This document shows positions 45,909-55,181 of a stretch of DNA of 64,000 bases, piece after piece. This DNA comes from Gammaproteobacteria bacterium. Lineage in GTDB: Bacteria; Pseudomonadota; Gammaproteobacteria; Pseudomonadales; UBA5518. The notes beneath the pieces are model-generated. The model did no database searches. It saw only the letters and a program-made list of their open reading frames with translations, and had not been told where the DNA came from. Position 1 is the stretch's first letter. Each line of letters opens with the position of its first letter. Location of the stretch: contig JADKDK010000002.1 of the NCBI GenBank assembly GCA_016718385.1, positions 124,001 to 188,000 of the forward strand, given 5' to 3'. The translations under genes were made by a program, and so were the position numbers.

Positions 45909-47595
45909 ATGAGCGGATTTGACGAGATGGTGGATCTTGTCGTGGTGGGCAGTGGTGGCGGCTCCATGTGTGCCGGCTTGCTGATGCGCTCGGCGGGCAA
46001 GAGTGTCCTCATCCTGGAAAAGACCGATCTGGTCGGGGGCACGACGGCCCGCTCCGGCGGTGTGATGTGGATTCCCGACAATCCGTTCATGCGCCGCGAC
46101 GGCGTGGACGACAGTTACGAGAAGGCTGCCACCTACCTCGATACGCTTGTCGGCGACCGCGAGGATACGCCCGGCGCGACGCGCGCGCGGCGTCACGCCT
46201 ATCTGCGCGAGGCACCGCGAATGGTCGACTTCCTGATGGACCAGGGCATCAAGCTCAGGCGCGTGGCGTATTGGCCGGATTACTACGACGAGTTGCCCGG
46301 GGGCTCCGCGCCCGGGGCGCACCGTGGTTGCCGAACTGTTCGATCTGAACCAGCTCGGCCCGTGGAAGGCGAAATTACGCCCGGGCTTCCTGATGATGCC
46401 GGCGACACTGGAAGAGGCGATGCTGATGCCGCGCATCAGGTTCATGGGCCGGGCGCGCCGGGTCATGTTCAAGGTGGCGTTGCGCGTCATTGCCGGATCG
46501 GTCACGCGCAAGCGGCTGGTGGCCGCAGGGATGGCATTGCAGGGGTGGATGCTCCAGGCGTCGTTGCGCGCGGGCGTCGATATTCGCACGGACGCACCAG
46601 TGAGCGAGCTTATCGTCGAGAACCAGGAGGTCAAGGGCGTGCTGACGGTCAAGGACGGCAAGCCCTGGCGCGTCGGCGCGCGTCTCGGTGTGCTGGTCAA
46701 TGCCGGTGGCTTTGCCCACAACCAGCGCATGCGCGACCAGTACATCCCCGGCACGTCGACGGCCTGGAGTGGCGCAGCACCCGGTGACACGGGCGAGATG
46801 ATCGAGGAGATGATGCGCCACGGTGCCGCCATCGCGCAGATGGACGAGCGCGTGGGGAACCAGAACACCTTGTCGCCTGGCAGCGAGACGGCATTCATCC
46901 GGCCGGGGGCACAGGGCATGACGGCGGCGCCGCACGCCATCCTGGTCGATCAGGGCGGTGTGCGTTACATGAACGAAGGCGGCTCCTACGTGGCCTACTG
47001 CAAGGGCATGCTGGAACGGAACAAGGTGGTTCCGGCGGTGCCGAGCTGGATGATTTTCGACAGCCAGTACACCCGCAGGTACATGCTGGCCGGAGCGATG
47101 CCGAGCCGGAAGAAGCTCCAGCGCTGGCACGAGGCGGGCTATCTCAAGCGCGGGGACAGCATCGCGGCACTGGCCGCGGAAACCGGAATCGATCCGCAAG
47201 TCCTGGCGGCGACGGTCGCGCGCTTCAACGGCTTTGTCGCGCAGAATCACGACGCGGATTTTCACCGCGGCGAGCGTGCGTATGATCGATGGCTCGGCGA
47301 CCCTACCCATCGCCCCTCGGAAACACTCGGCACCATCGAGAAAGGACCGTTCTATGCGGTGCCCGTCTATCCGGGCGATGTCGGAACCTACGGCGGCGTC
47401 GTGACCGATGAGCACGCGCGCGTGCTGCGCGAGGATGGTTCGGTGATCCCGGGACTCTACGCCACCGGCGTCTCGACGGCCTCGGTCATGGGACGGGTCT
47501 ATCCGGGCGCGGGATCAAGCGTGGGGCCATCTTTCGTCTGGGGTTATGTCGCCGCGAAGCACGCGCTTCACCGCTGCGCGGGGTTGACGGTATAG
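45909..47595 (+). pseudogene. 3-ketosteroid-dehydrogenase-like FAD flavoprotein, frameshifted
   Basis: About 560 residues in two frames. GGGAGGG precedes the ATG. The first frame has the FAD site DLVVVGSGGGSMCAGLLMRSAGK and GGTTARSGGVMWIPDN and runs to PDYYDELPGGSAPG. The second carries TVVAELFDLNQLGPWKAKL through FYAVPVYPGDVGTYGGVVTDEHARVL and GRVYPGAGSSVGPSFVWGYVAAKHA. The join is near 46314-46319, in a GGGGCGC run: one G too many or two bases missing. Otherwise intact, so an indel error is likely. The family introduces C=C bonds in steroids or fumarate-like substrates (KstD, KSTD-like). It is followed 25 bases later by a Rieske oxygenase gene. Confidence 0.85.
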
Positions 47596-47620
47596 TGGGA
47601 CATCGAACGCGGAGATTCCC

Positions 47621-49027
47621 ATGAGCATTGCAACTTCGAAAAGCCCAACGCAATCCGCCGGTCCCGGCGCGCAGTGGCCGCCGGGGTGGCACACCATGGC
47701 GCACGGCATCAGCGTAGGGCGCTACATAGATCCGGCCTTCCAGCAGCTGGAGTACGAACGCCTCTGGAGTCGCGTTTGGCAGGTCGCGGCCCGGGTCGAC
47801 GAGATCCCGGCGGTGAACGACTACACGACCTATGAAATCGGGGACCAATCCGTCCTGCTCGTCAGGGTCGACGAGGGCACGGTCAAGGCCTATCACAATG
47901 TCTGTCCGCATCGGGGCACGGCGCTCGGCGAAGGCGCTGGAACGTTCCAGGGCGGGCGCATCATCTGTCCGTTCCACGGCTGGCGCTGGGATCTCAGTGG
48001 CAGGAACGAGTATGTGCTGGAGCGCCAGGAGTTTCGCGACGGCAAGCTATGCGACAGCGATGTGGCGTTGAAGGAGCTGAAGTCTGTCGTATTCGCGGGC
48101 TTCGTGTTCATCAACTTCGATCGCGATCCGGTGCCATTCGATGAGTTCATCGCGCCCATACGCGCATTCCTCGAGGATCTCGCGATCGGTGAAATGCGCC
48201 ACTACTGGTGGAAGTCGATTCCCATCCCGTCGAACTGGAAGGTGGCCCAGGAAGCCTTCTTCGAGACCTATCACGTCCCCGCCACGCACCCGCAGCTGGA
48301 GAAGCCAGCGGCGGCGGTGATCTACGGCAGCGATCGACCGACGGACTTCCCGTTCAGCCATCGCCATGTCGCCTACGATGCATTCGCGTACGGTCACGGA
48401 CGTTTCTATGCCGGTGAGAAGACGCCGATGGCCGGGAACGTCCAGGCGCAAGGGGGTGATCCGGTGGAGGCAATGGCGGCTCGGCTGAAGCTGCTCGCCG
48501 ATGGCATGGATGCGCAGGTGCTGCAGGGTGATATCGACGTGCTGCTGACACTGCGCGGAAAGCCGATACCAACCGGTTCGAGCCTGGGTGCCGAGTACAT
48601 CAAGGCGCTGTACGCGCGAGCTGCCGGCGAACAGCGACCGATGCCCAAGGCAACACCCGAGATACTTGGCATGTGGGGTGGCGAGATCTTCATTTTTCCG
48701 AATGTCATGATCCTGCCGCATGCCGGCAATGCCATGATCTACCGGGTGCGACCCGCAGGCAACGATCCCGATCGTTGTACTTTCGAGATCTTTTCGACAA
48801 GAAGCTATCCCACTGCCGTGAAGCCGCCGCGCGCGACCTTGCAGCGGGTGACCGACCTCGATGACCCCGAGCAGGTGCTGGAGATACCGCGCCAGGATCT
48901 CGGCAACATTCCGCGCATGCAGAAAGGGTTGCACTCTCGCGCCATGCGCCAGACGTGGCTCGCGAGTCACCACGAAAAGATGATCCTCAACATGCACCAG
49001 GAAATGGACCGGTATCTGCAGGCCTGA
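47621..49027 (+). CDS. Rieske aromatic ring-hydroxylating oxygenase, alpha subunit
   Basis: A 468-residue oxygenase component. The Rieske [2Fe-2S] ligands are CPHRG (Cys95, His97) and CPFHGW (Cys116, His119). The mononuclear iron site starts NWKVAQEAFFETYHVPATHPQ near residue 205, with two His spaced as usual. GGAGA precedes the ATG. No beta subunit, ferredoxin or reductase gene is nearby, so it may be an alpha-only enzyme using shared electron carriers. It lies directly downstream of the KstD-like flavoprotein and probably works in the same pathway. Confidence 0.9.
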   Translation: MSIATSKSPTQSAGPGAQWPPGWHTMAHGISVGRYIDPAFQQLEYERLWSRVWQVAARVDEIPAVNDYTTYEIGDQSVLLVRVDEGTVKAYHNVCPHRGTALGEGAGTFQGGRIICPFHGWRWDLSGRNEYVLERQEFRDGKLCDSDVALKELKSVVFAGFVFINFDRDPVPFDEFIAPIRAFLEDLAIGEMRHYWWKSIPIPSNWKVAQEAFFETYHVPATHPQLEKPAAAVIYGSDRPTDFPFSHRHVAYDAFAYGHGRFYAGEKTPMAGNVQAQGGDPVEAMAARLKLLADGMDAQVLQGDIDVLLTLRGKPIPTGSSLGAEYIKALYARAAGEQRPMPKATPEILGMWGGEIFIFPNVMILPHAGNAMIYRVRPAGNDPDRCTFEIFSTRSYPTAVKPPRATLQRVTDLDDPEQVLEIPRQDLGNIPRMQKGLHSRAMRQTWLASHHEKMILNMHQEMDRYLQA

Positions 49028-49084
49028 ACGGATATTGCCCCGGCCCTGCGGGATTGCATTTCTGGTGATTGAGCGGGATGTTGA

Positions 49085-49906
49085 ATGGAACTCGTGGTCT
49101 TCGATCTGGACGGGACGCTGCTGAACCGTGACTCGGCGCTGTCCGCTCGCACCGCCGAAACACTGCGCCGGCTCGCCGATCGGGGCATCGCCTACACGGT
49201 GGCGACGGGCAGGATGTTGCACGGCTCGCGCGAGATACTGCAAGGGCACGGTTTCAGGCTGCCCCACGTCCTGAAGAACGGCGTGATGATCTGGCACCCC
49301 GACTCCGGGCGCTACAGCCATGTGAGCATCCTGACGCAGGCCGAGATCCAGCACGTGCTCGAGGCGGTGATGGCCCAGCGCATCACGCCGTTCATCTTCA
49401 CGCTGGAGCCGGGCAACAGGCACGCTGTCTATCACGCGCCGCTGCAGGGTTCTGCCGAAGAGGGACTGGTGAAACACTACGCAAAGCAAGCCGGGCTGGA
49501 CGTCAGGCCGGTTGCCGAGTTGCCCGGGACAGCCGACATCACCAACATCAGCGCTATCGGCGCCATGGCCACTATCCAGAAGATCGAACGGCTGATCGAT
49601 GCGGAGGAACACCTGGTCGCTTATGCTGGCGCCGCGCTCGAGGGCGAACACCTGGGCTGGATCGACATACATCACAGCGAGGCCAGCAAGGGTGGCGCAA
49701 TCCTCCAACTCAAGCGCGATCTCGGGGCCAGCCGCGTTATCTGCTTTGGCGACGGCGACAACGACCTCAGCATGTTCGCCATGGCAGACGAGAGTTATGC
49801 GCCCGTCAATGCCAAGCCCCGGGTTAAAGCTGCCGCCACCGCGGTCATCGGGCATCACGACGAGAACGGGATAGCGGAATTTCTGCGCGAGCGGTTCGAG
49901 CTGTGA
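49085..49906 (+). CDS. HAD-IIB (Cof-type) phosphatase
   Basis: A 273-residue haloacid-dehalogenase-family hydrolase with DLDGTLL near residue 7, VATGRM near 39, the Lys of HSEASKGGAI and GDGDNDLSMFAMA near 222. The large cap insertion in the middle marks it as class IIB. It removes phosphate from small molecules such as sugar phosphates or cofactors. Its tie to the catabolic genes around it is not evident. Confidence 0.85.
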   Translation: MELVVFDLDGTLLNRDSALSARTAETLRRLADRGIAYTVATGRMLHGSREILQGHGFRLPHVLKNGVMIWHPDSGRYSHVSILTQAEIQHVLEAVMAQRITPFIFTLEPGNRHAVYHAPLQGSAEEGLVKHYAKQAGLDVRPVAELPGTADITNISAIGAMATIQKIERLIDAEEHLVAYAGAALEGEHLGWIDIHHSEASKGGAILQLKRDLGASRVICFGDGDNDLSMFAMADESYAPVNAKPRVKAAATAVIGHHDENGIAEFLRERFEL

Positions 49907-50014
49907 CAGCGCCGGGCCGGTTTCCGGCTCGAGTCGCATCGGCTCGCTCAACATTGCACACCGGATCGCGGTCCGTGTGCGCCGTCTGGATAGACTCTCA
50001 TCGGGGGATGGAAA

Positions 50015-51208
50015 ATGACCGACACCAACAATAACGGATCGCCTCGACTCGACCTGAGCGATGTCGAGCACCGGGTCGGCAAGCTGGTCGGCGGGGGACA
50101 ACTGTGGGAGCCCTGCGCGAAGTCGGACATCCGGCGCTGGGTGATGGCGATGGATTACGTCAATCCTATCCACTGGGACCAGAAATTCGCCAGCCAGACG
50201 AAATTTGGCGATATCGTCGCGCCGCAATCGATGGCGGTGGCGCTGGATTATGGCCACGGCTGCCAGCCGGCGTGCGTTGGCCGCATTCCCGGCTCGCATC
50301 TGATCTTCGGCGGCGAGGAATGGTGGTGGTATGGCACCCACATCAGACCGGGCGACAGGCTGGTCCAGGAGCGGCGCTTCGCCGGCTACAAGGTGACCGA
50401 CACCAAATTCGCCGGCCCGACGATGTTCTCCAACGGCGACACGATCCATCGTAACCAGCACGGCAACCTCGTTGCCAAGGCGCGCTCGACGGCGATTCGC
50501 TACCTTGCGGCCGAAGCCGAGAAGCGCGGCATGTACGACAACCTGGTGGGCGAGGTGAAGCGCTGGAGCAGGGAGGAACTCGCCGAGATCGACCGGATCC
50601 GCCATGCCTGGCTCATGTCGAACCGCGACGGCTTATCGCCGCATTTCGAGCAGGTGCAGGTGGGCGACAAGCTGCCGCGCCGCGTGATCGGGCCGCACAG
50701 CATCGCGAGCTTCACCACCGAGTATCGCGCTTTCCTGTTCAGCATCTGGGGCACGATGTACTGGTATGCGCCGCCGGGGATCAAGGATCCCTGGATCAAC
50801 CAGGATCCCGGCTGGGTCGAGGGCTTCGGCTTCGACGAGGAACTCGCACTGATCGACCCGCGCGCACGCGATGGCCTCTATCTCGGGCCCTCGCGCGGCC
50901 ATATCGACGACAGCAAGGCGAGCGAGGTCGGCATGTCGCGCGCCTATGGCTATGGCGCGACCATGGCGGCGTGGAACACGGATTACCTCGCTTTCTGGGC
51001 CGGCCACGACGGCATGGTGCGTCACGCCAAGTCCGATTTCCGCGGCCCGGCCTTCGAAAGCGACGTGACCTTCATCGACGGTGAAGTCGTCGACAAGATC
51101 GAGAACTCGCGATGGGGTTTCCCGGTCGTCCAGGTTAATGTCAGGATGAGCAACCAGGCGGGTACGACAGTGGTGACTTCGCTCAACGAGGTCGAACTGC
51201 CGTACTGA
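50015..51208 (+). CDS. FAS1-like/MaoC-type hot-dog dehydratase
   Basis: A 397-residue protein. The N-terminal 160 residues are a FAS1-like dehydratase domain (DIRRWVMAMDYVNPIHWD, VAPQSMAVALDYGH, RPGDRLVQERRFAGYKVTDTKF). The C-terminal 200 residues look like a second hot-dog domain with ARSTAIRYLAAEAEKRG between. GGGGATGG precedes the ATG. Such fused proteins hydrate enoyl thioesters and occur in steroid and aromatic clusters. The substrate is not known. Confidence 0.75.
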   Translation: MTDTNNNGSPRLDLSDVEHRVGKLVGGGQLWEPCAKSDIRRWVMAMDYVNPIHWDQKFASQTKFGDIVAPQSMAVALDYGHGCQPACVGRIPGSHLIFGGEEWWWYGTHIRPGDRLVQERRFAGYKVTDTKFAGPTMFSNGDTIHRNQHGNLVAKARSTAIRYLAAEAEKRGMYDNLVGEVKRWSREELAEIDRIRHAWLMSNRDGLSPHFEQVQVGDKLPRRVIGPHSIASFTTEYRAFLFSIWGTMYWYAPPGIKDPWINQDPGWVEGFGFDEELALIDPRARDGLYLGPSRGHIDDSKASEVGMSRAYGYGATMAAWNTDYLAFWAGHDGMVRHAKSDFRGPAFESDVTFIDGEVVDKIENSRWGFPVVQVNVRMSNQAGTTVVTSLNEVELPY

Positions 51209-51251
51209 GGGCCCTGACCGGGTCAGGCGGGCGCAGCGTTCAGGCAGTTTT

Positions 51252-52013
51252 TCAGTGGCGCCAGCCACGCAGGCGGTTGCCAGCATCGCAGAGCACGATC
51301 TCATTGTTGATGAAGCGCCCCTGTTTCGACGCCAGGAACACATGGAGATTGGCGATGTCGTCGGCAGTGCCGTGCAGCGGCAGCAATTGCATACCCTGTA
51401 CGCGCTTATAGGTCTCGTCGGGCAGTCCAGCCTTGTTGGCGGGTGTTTCCATGATGCCAGGCTCGACCGCGTTCACGCGGATGCCATCGGCGCCGAACTG
51501 GCTGGCCATGCCAAAGGTGATCGAATTCAGCGTCGCCTTGGTGACGCCGTAGGCCGTGGCGGGCACGTTGGCCGCCATGGAGGACTGGTTGATGATGATC
51601 CCCCTGGCCCTGGAGAGGGCGGGGCGGAGCGCTTGCCCCAGGATCAGGGGCGCGATGCTGTTGATGGTGAGGAAGGACAGCCACTTTTCGAGACTCAGAT
51701 GCTCAAAGCCCTGGGCGATCTCGCCGTACGCGAGGCCCGCATTGTTGATGAGCACGTCGAGGGTGTCATGCTCGGCGCAAATCTTCGCGCCGAACGCCTT
51801 TATGTCATTTTCGACGGACAGATCTAGCTTGTGGGTTTCGCAGCTCACACCCAGATTGCTGATCTCCCCCGACGTATCGGCGAGGCCCTGTTCGTTGATG
51901 TCGACAAGGATCAGATTTGCGCCTTGCTCCGCGAAGGCACGCGCGATCGCACGGCCCAGTCCGGCTGCTCCGCCGGTCACCAGCACCAGTTTTCCTTTCA
52001 GGCCTGTGTCCAT
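51252..52013 (-). CDS. Short-chain dehydrogenase/reductase
   Basis: A 253-residue classical SDR starting MDTGLKGKLVLVTGGAAGLG at 52013 with GGAG immediately upstream; the open frame to 52169 is not used. Motifs are TGGAAGLG (residue 13), NNAGLAYG (near 90), and catalytic Ser...YGVTK (near 155), ending CDAGNRLRGWRH. It is transcribed away from the topoisomerase gene and toward the dehydratase gene, a likely pathway partner on the opposite strand. Substrate unknown. Confidence 0.85.
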   Translation of the reverse strand: MDTGLKGKLVLVTGGAAGLGRAIARAFAEQGANLILVDINEQGLADTSGEISNLGVSCETHKLDLSVENDIKAFGAKICAEHDTLDVLINNAGLAYGEIAQGFEHLSLEKWLSFLTINSIAPLILGQALRPALSRARGIIINQSSMAANVPATAYGVTKATLNSITFGMASQFGADGIRVNAVEPGIMETPANKAGLPDETYKRVQGMQLLPLHGTADDIANLHVFLASKQGRFINNEIVLCDAGNRLRGWRH

Positions 52014-52167
52014 TCTCCGCTCCTCGAAGGCAAATTGAGGGTGATCGCGTTGTTGATGACCATCCAGCGTAGACGATATTCTCACCCAGACGGGTTGCAA
52101 CCGCCACGTCGGCAGGCCGGCCAGGCGCACCATCAGACAGAATTTCCGCGTTGTAACCGGACCATCC

Positions 52168-54249
52168 ATGGCTGATCAGATCGTCATCACCGAAAAGAGC
52201 AGCCAGGCGAAAGATGTCCGCATCGCGGTCGGCTCTCGCTACGGTGACATTCTTTCGGCCGAAGGTCATTTGTTCGAGCTGCTCGAACCCGAGGATGTCG
52301 TGCCGGCCTGGAAGCGCTGGTCGCCGATCCTGCTGCGGCCCGAAGGCCTCTACGGCACGCGCCCGGCACGGGGGGGCAACAAGGCCGCCAGGCTCAAGGC
52401 CATTCGCGAGGCCCTGCGCACGGCGCGGCGGGTGTGGCTCGCGACCGATTGCGATCGCGAGGGACAGCTCATCGGCCAGGAGATTCTCGAGCACTACAAC
52501 TACCGCGGGCAGGTCATGCGGGTGCTGTTCACTGCCCAGGACACGCAGACCATCCGCGATGCGTTCGCCCGGGCAAAACCCAACAGCGAATATGCCCACC
52601 TGTACGCCGCCGCCGTGGCGCGCCGGCAGGCCGATCAGATCTATAACCTGTCACTGACCCGCACCGCGACTGTCATCCTGGGCCGTGGTGCGCGCGGTGT
52701 TATCGGGGTTGGTCGCGTGAAGACGCCGACCCTTGCCATCGTGTGCCGTCGCGAGCTGGAAATCCGCGATTTCGTGCCCGTTGCCTATTTCGAGATTGTC
52801 GCGCGCGCAAGAGTGGAGGGTGGTGAATTCCAGATTCGGCACGCGCCGCCCGAGCGCATCGTGCGACGGGAGATGGCCGAGGAGGTTGTCAACGCCGCCC
52901 GGGGTTTTGCGGGCCCGCTTGGCGTGCGCGTCGAGGACAAGCGGCAGGGGCCGCCCAGGCTGCACGATCTGCCGTCACTGCAGAAATTCTGCGGCTCGCG
53001 TTTCGGCTGGCCGGCAGCCAAAACGCTCGACGTGGCGCAGCAGCTCTACGACGGCCCGGGCAAGAAGATCATCACCTATCCGCGTGCCGAGGTGCGCTAT
53101 CTGCCCGAAAGCCTGATCGCGGATGTGCCGCGGATCGTGGCCGGTCTGCAGGCGGGCCAGTCGTTCAGCAAGATCCCCGTGCCTTCACCGGCGGTGATCC
53201 GCAAGGGCGCTAGCGGCAGTTTCCATGACAAGGGCCTGCAGGGCGCGAGCCACCACGCCGTGATTCCGAACGTCAACACGGTCGACGAACTGCGGGAGAT
53301 CTGGCCGCGCCTTTCGCCGGACGAGAAGAGGCTGTTCGACCTCATTGCGCGGGCGTACCTGGCCGCCGTGATGCCCGATTTTCAATACCGCCAGACCAGC
53401 GCCGTGCTCGACGTCCGCGGCTTCGCATTTCGCGCCTCCGGCCGCCAACCCATTGTTCCCGGCTGGCGCGCCGCGTTCCCGCAATGGCAGCCCGCAGAGG
53501 AGAAGGGCGACGAGGCGCAGCTGCTTCCGGCGCTGCGTAACGGCGAGACCGCACAACTGCGCGATCCTGTCATAGAGGACAAGGAAACACGGCCGCCGCC
53601 GCGTTACAACGAAGGCACCCTGATCGAGGCGATGCAAAACGCCTGGCGCTTCGTCGACGACGAACTGCTGCGCGAACGTCTCCAGCAAGCGAAGGGTATC
53701 GGAACCCCGGCAACCCGAGCCGAGATCATCGGCGGTCTGAAGAAGCAGGGGTTCCTCGTGGTCGAGGGGAAACACATCATTCCCAGCGCGAGCGGCCTGA
53801 ATCTGTTCGGAGTTCTCGACCGGGCCGATCGGGCGCTGGTCGACCCGGGAGTTACGGCGCAACTCGAATGTCTGCTAGACGATGTCCTGACCGGCAAACA
53901 GGAGATGGTCGATGCGATCGATGCCGTGTGCGATGTCGCCCGGCGCATCATAGGCAAGCTCAAGGAAGGCGCCGTCGCGGGAGGACCGTCCTTCTTGCTC
54001 GGCGCCGCAACCGGTGGCGCGGCGAGTGAACGTGCGCCAACACCCGCGATGAAACGTCTTGCCGCCAGCATCGCTCGCCAGAAGCACATCAAGCCCCCGC
54101 GTGGCTACACGAGGTCCCCAACCATCTGCCGCTCGTTTCTCGATCAACATGCGCCCGGGAAAGCGGCAACAGCCGTGTCGAACCGGATCGAATCGAGCCA
54201 AGTCGCGAAACGTGGCAAACGGGCACGCAACAGCACGCGCAAGTCGTGA
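52168..54249 (+). CDS. Type IA DNA topoisomerase, TopB-like
   Basis: A 693-residue topoisomerase. The Toprim domain has ITEKSSQAKDV at residue 6 and LATDCDREGQLIGQEI (DCDRE for the family DxDxE) near 90. The active-site Tyr is in KKIITYPRAEVRYLPE near 308, and KGIGTPATRAEIIGGLKKQGF near 513 is the gate motif. No Cys zinc fingers follow; the tail is basic. It resembles TopB and plasmid/ICE-type topoisomerase III, which unlink and relax single-stranded or catenated DNA. It ends 46 bases before the dif site, so it sits at the terminus where decatenation happens. Confidence 0.88.
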   Translation: MADQIVITEKSSQAKDVRIAVGSRYGDILSAEGHLFELLEPEDVVPAWKRWSPILLRPEGLYGTRPARGGNKAARLKAIREALRTARRVWLATDCDREGQLIGQEILEHYNYRGQVMRVLFTAQDTQTIRDAFARAKPNSEYAHLYAAAVARRQADQIYNLSLTRTATVILGRGARGVIGVGRVKTPTLAIVCRRELEIRDFVPVAYFEIVARARVEGGEFQIRHAPPERIVRREMAEEVVNAARGFAGPLGVRVEDKRQGPPRLHDLPSLQKFCGSRFGWPAAKTLDVAQQLYDGPGKKIITYPRAEVRYLPESLIADVPRIVAGLQAGQSFSKIPVPSPAVIRKGASGSFHDKGLQGASHHAVIPNVNTVDELREIWPRLSPDEKRLFDLIARAYLAAVMPDFQYRQTSAVLDVRGFAFRASGRQPIVPGWRAAFPQWQPAEEKGDEAQLLPALRNGETAQLRDPVIEDKETRPPPRYNEGTLIEAMQNAWRFVDDELLRERLQQAKGIGTPATRAEIIGGLKKQGFLVVEGKHIIPSASGLNLFGVLDRADRALVDPGVTAQLECLLDDVLTGKQEMVDAIDAVCDVARRIIGKLKEGAVAGGPSFLLGAATGGAASERAPTPAMKRLAASIARQKHIKPPRGYTRSPTICRSFLDQHAPGKAATAVSNRIESSQVAKRGKRARNSTRKS

Positions 54250-54295
54250 GCTCAAAGGCACGCCAAGCTGCCATCACTGATCCAGCCAATATCAT

Positions 54296-54323
54296 ATTTA
54301 CCATAATATACATTATGCGCACT
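54296..54323 (-). other. dif: dif chromosome dimer resolution site
   Basis: Read on the minus strand, the 28 bp are an 11-bp XerC arm AGTGCGCATAA, 6-bp centre TGTATA and 11-bp XerD arm TTATGGTAAAT. The E. coli site differs at only two positions (GGTGCGCATAA, TTATGTTAAAT). XerC/XerD act here at cell division, so this marks the replication terminus. It is also the left attachment site of the filamentous prophage. Confidence 0.92.
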
Positions 54324-54343
54324 TCGACGTCGGAGGTGGCACC

Positions 54344-54700
54344 GTGACGATACGGGAACTGATCAACGCCGCCGCCATGAGCCCCGCCGACACCGCGCGG
54401 TATCTCGGCGTCAGCCGGCGCACCCTGCGCCGGTATCTGGCCACCAACCGAGCACCCCGCGCCAGCCTTGAAGCCCTGCGCCGAGCGCGCTGGATAGCCC
54501 CCGAAACCGTCAACTATCTGGAATACCTGGGCGTGCTGCGCGGGATCGAGCACGCGCGGCGCTGCGCGCCGGACATTCAACCGGGCTGCGCCCGGCCTAA
54601 AGAGCGCCGAAAGGCGCGAATCACCGGGCTGCGCCCGGACTCCAGACGCGCCAGCGGCGCGAAATCATCCGTGGTGCCGTTGCGCATGCCGGCGGTGTGA
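54344..54700 (+). CDS. Phage helix-turn-helix protein (DUF3653-like)
   Basis: A 118-residue protein with a GTG start after GGAGG (54332-54336). Residues 12-45 are a helix-turn-helix (SPADTARYLGVSRRTLRRYL) followed by a conserved Arg/Trp stretch, as in DUF3653 proteins of filamentous phages that sit beside replication genes. The last 45 residues overlap hairpin DNA and look like incidental coding. It starts 20 bases after dif; in the free phage circle its promoter would come from beyond the att junction. Probably an expression regulator. Confidence 0.6.
   Translation: MTIRELINAAAMSPADTARYLGVSRRTLRRYLATNRAPRASLEALRRARWIAPETVNYLEYLGVLRGIEHARRCAPDIQPGCARPKERRKARITGLRPDSRRASGAKSSVVPLRMPAV
54581..54638. 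other. Three ssDNA hairpins, including repeated CCGGGC-TGC-GCCCGG
   Basis: CCGGGCTGCGCCCGG at 54581-54595 and again at 54624-54638 are palindromic; between them GCGCC-GAAA-GGCGC (54604-54617) forms a GNRA tetraloop hairpin. Dense hairpins in a filamentous phage suggest a packaging or origin element. Confidence 0.6.
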
Positions 54701-54907
54701 TCTGCTGTTTGGAGCCGCTCGCCTCCAGGACACTCGACGGGCTACCCCGAAAGCAAGATTTCACGCCAATTCTGTCGTTGCGCTGCGCGCCCCGTCAGAA
54801 CCGCGCCGCCGGCGCTTTGTCATGAAATCTTGCAGTCGGGGCTTAACGCCCGTCGCCCTTCGGGGCGTGTCCTTCCGGCTCAGAGTGCAGCGGCTCCAAA
54901 CAGCAGA
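54701..54907. other. Nested inverted repeats, candidate phage replication origin
   Basis: An outer perfect 19-bp inverted repeat (TCTGCTGTTTGGAGCCGCT at 54701-54719; complement at 54889-54907) encloses an inner 19-bp arm pair (54745-54763 with 54823-54841; two mismatches). No gene fills the 229-base gap 54701-54929. Such a fold suits the origin or packaging signal of a ssDNA phage, and may also act on the adjacent genes. Confidence 0.6.
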
Positions 54908-54929
54908 CCCCACCACCGGAGGAAATGAC

Positions 54930-55181
54930 ATGCGCAACACCGACACCACCAATCAAGACAAGGGGCTCTGCCCCTTGACCCCGGCAGCTCACCAAACAGC
55001 AGGAGGACGAATCATGCAATTCGATAGCGCGGAACTCGCAGAGATCGTAGGGGCGCTTCAGATCGCAGAGTGGGAATGGCTAGAGTCGGCGAAGCGCGCC
55101 GAGCGGGCCGGCGCGGAGGACGAAGCGGCCACGGCGCGGCGGCATGCCGCCGCGTGCAAACGCCTGCGCGGGAAAATCTAG
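54930..55181 (+). CDS. Small phage protein, two possible starts
   Basis: An 83-residue frame from the ATG at 54930 (ribosome site GGAGG at 54919-54923) or 55 residues from the ATG at 55014 (AGGAGG at 55001-55006), both in the same frame. The short form is MQFDSAELAEIVGALQIAEWEWLESAKRAERAG, helical and charged. It overlaps the convergent Zot stop by four bases. No family recognised. Confidence 0.5.
   Translation: MRNTDTTNQDKGLCPLTPAAHQTAGGRIMQFDSAELAEIVGALQIAEWEWLESAKRAERAGAEDEAATARRHAAACKRLRGKI

Noticed and set aside
46324..47595. A separate second flavoprotein gene starting at 46324
   Set aside because: It lacks an FAD-binding N-terminus, which is supplied by the frame ending just before; the two halves are one gene broken by an indel.
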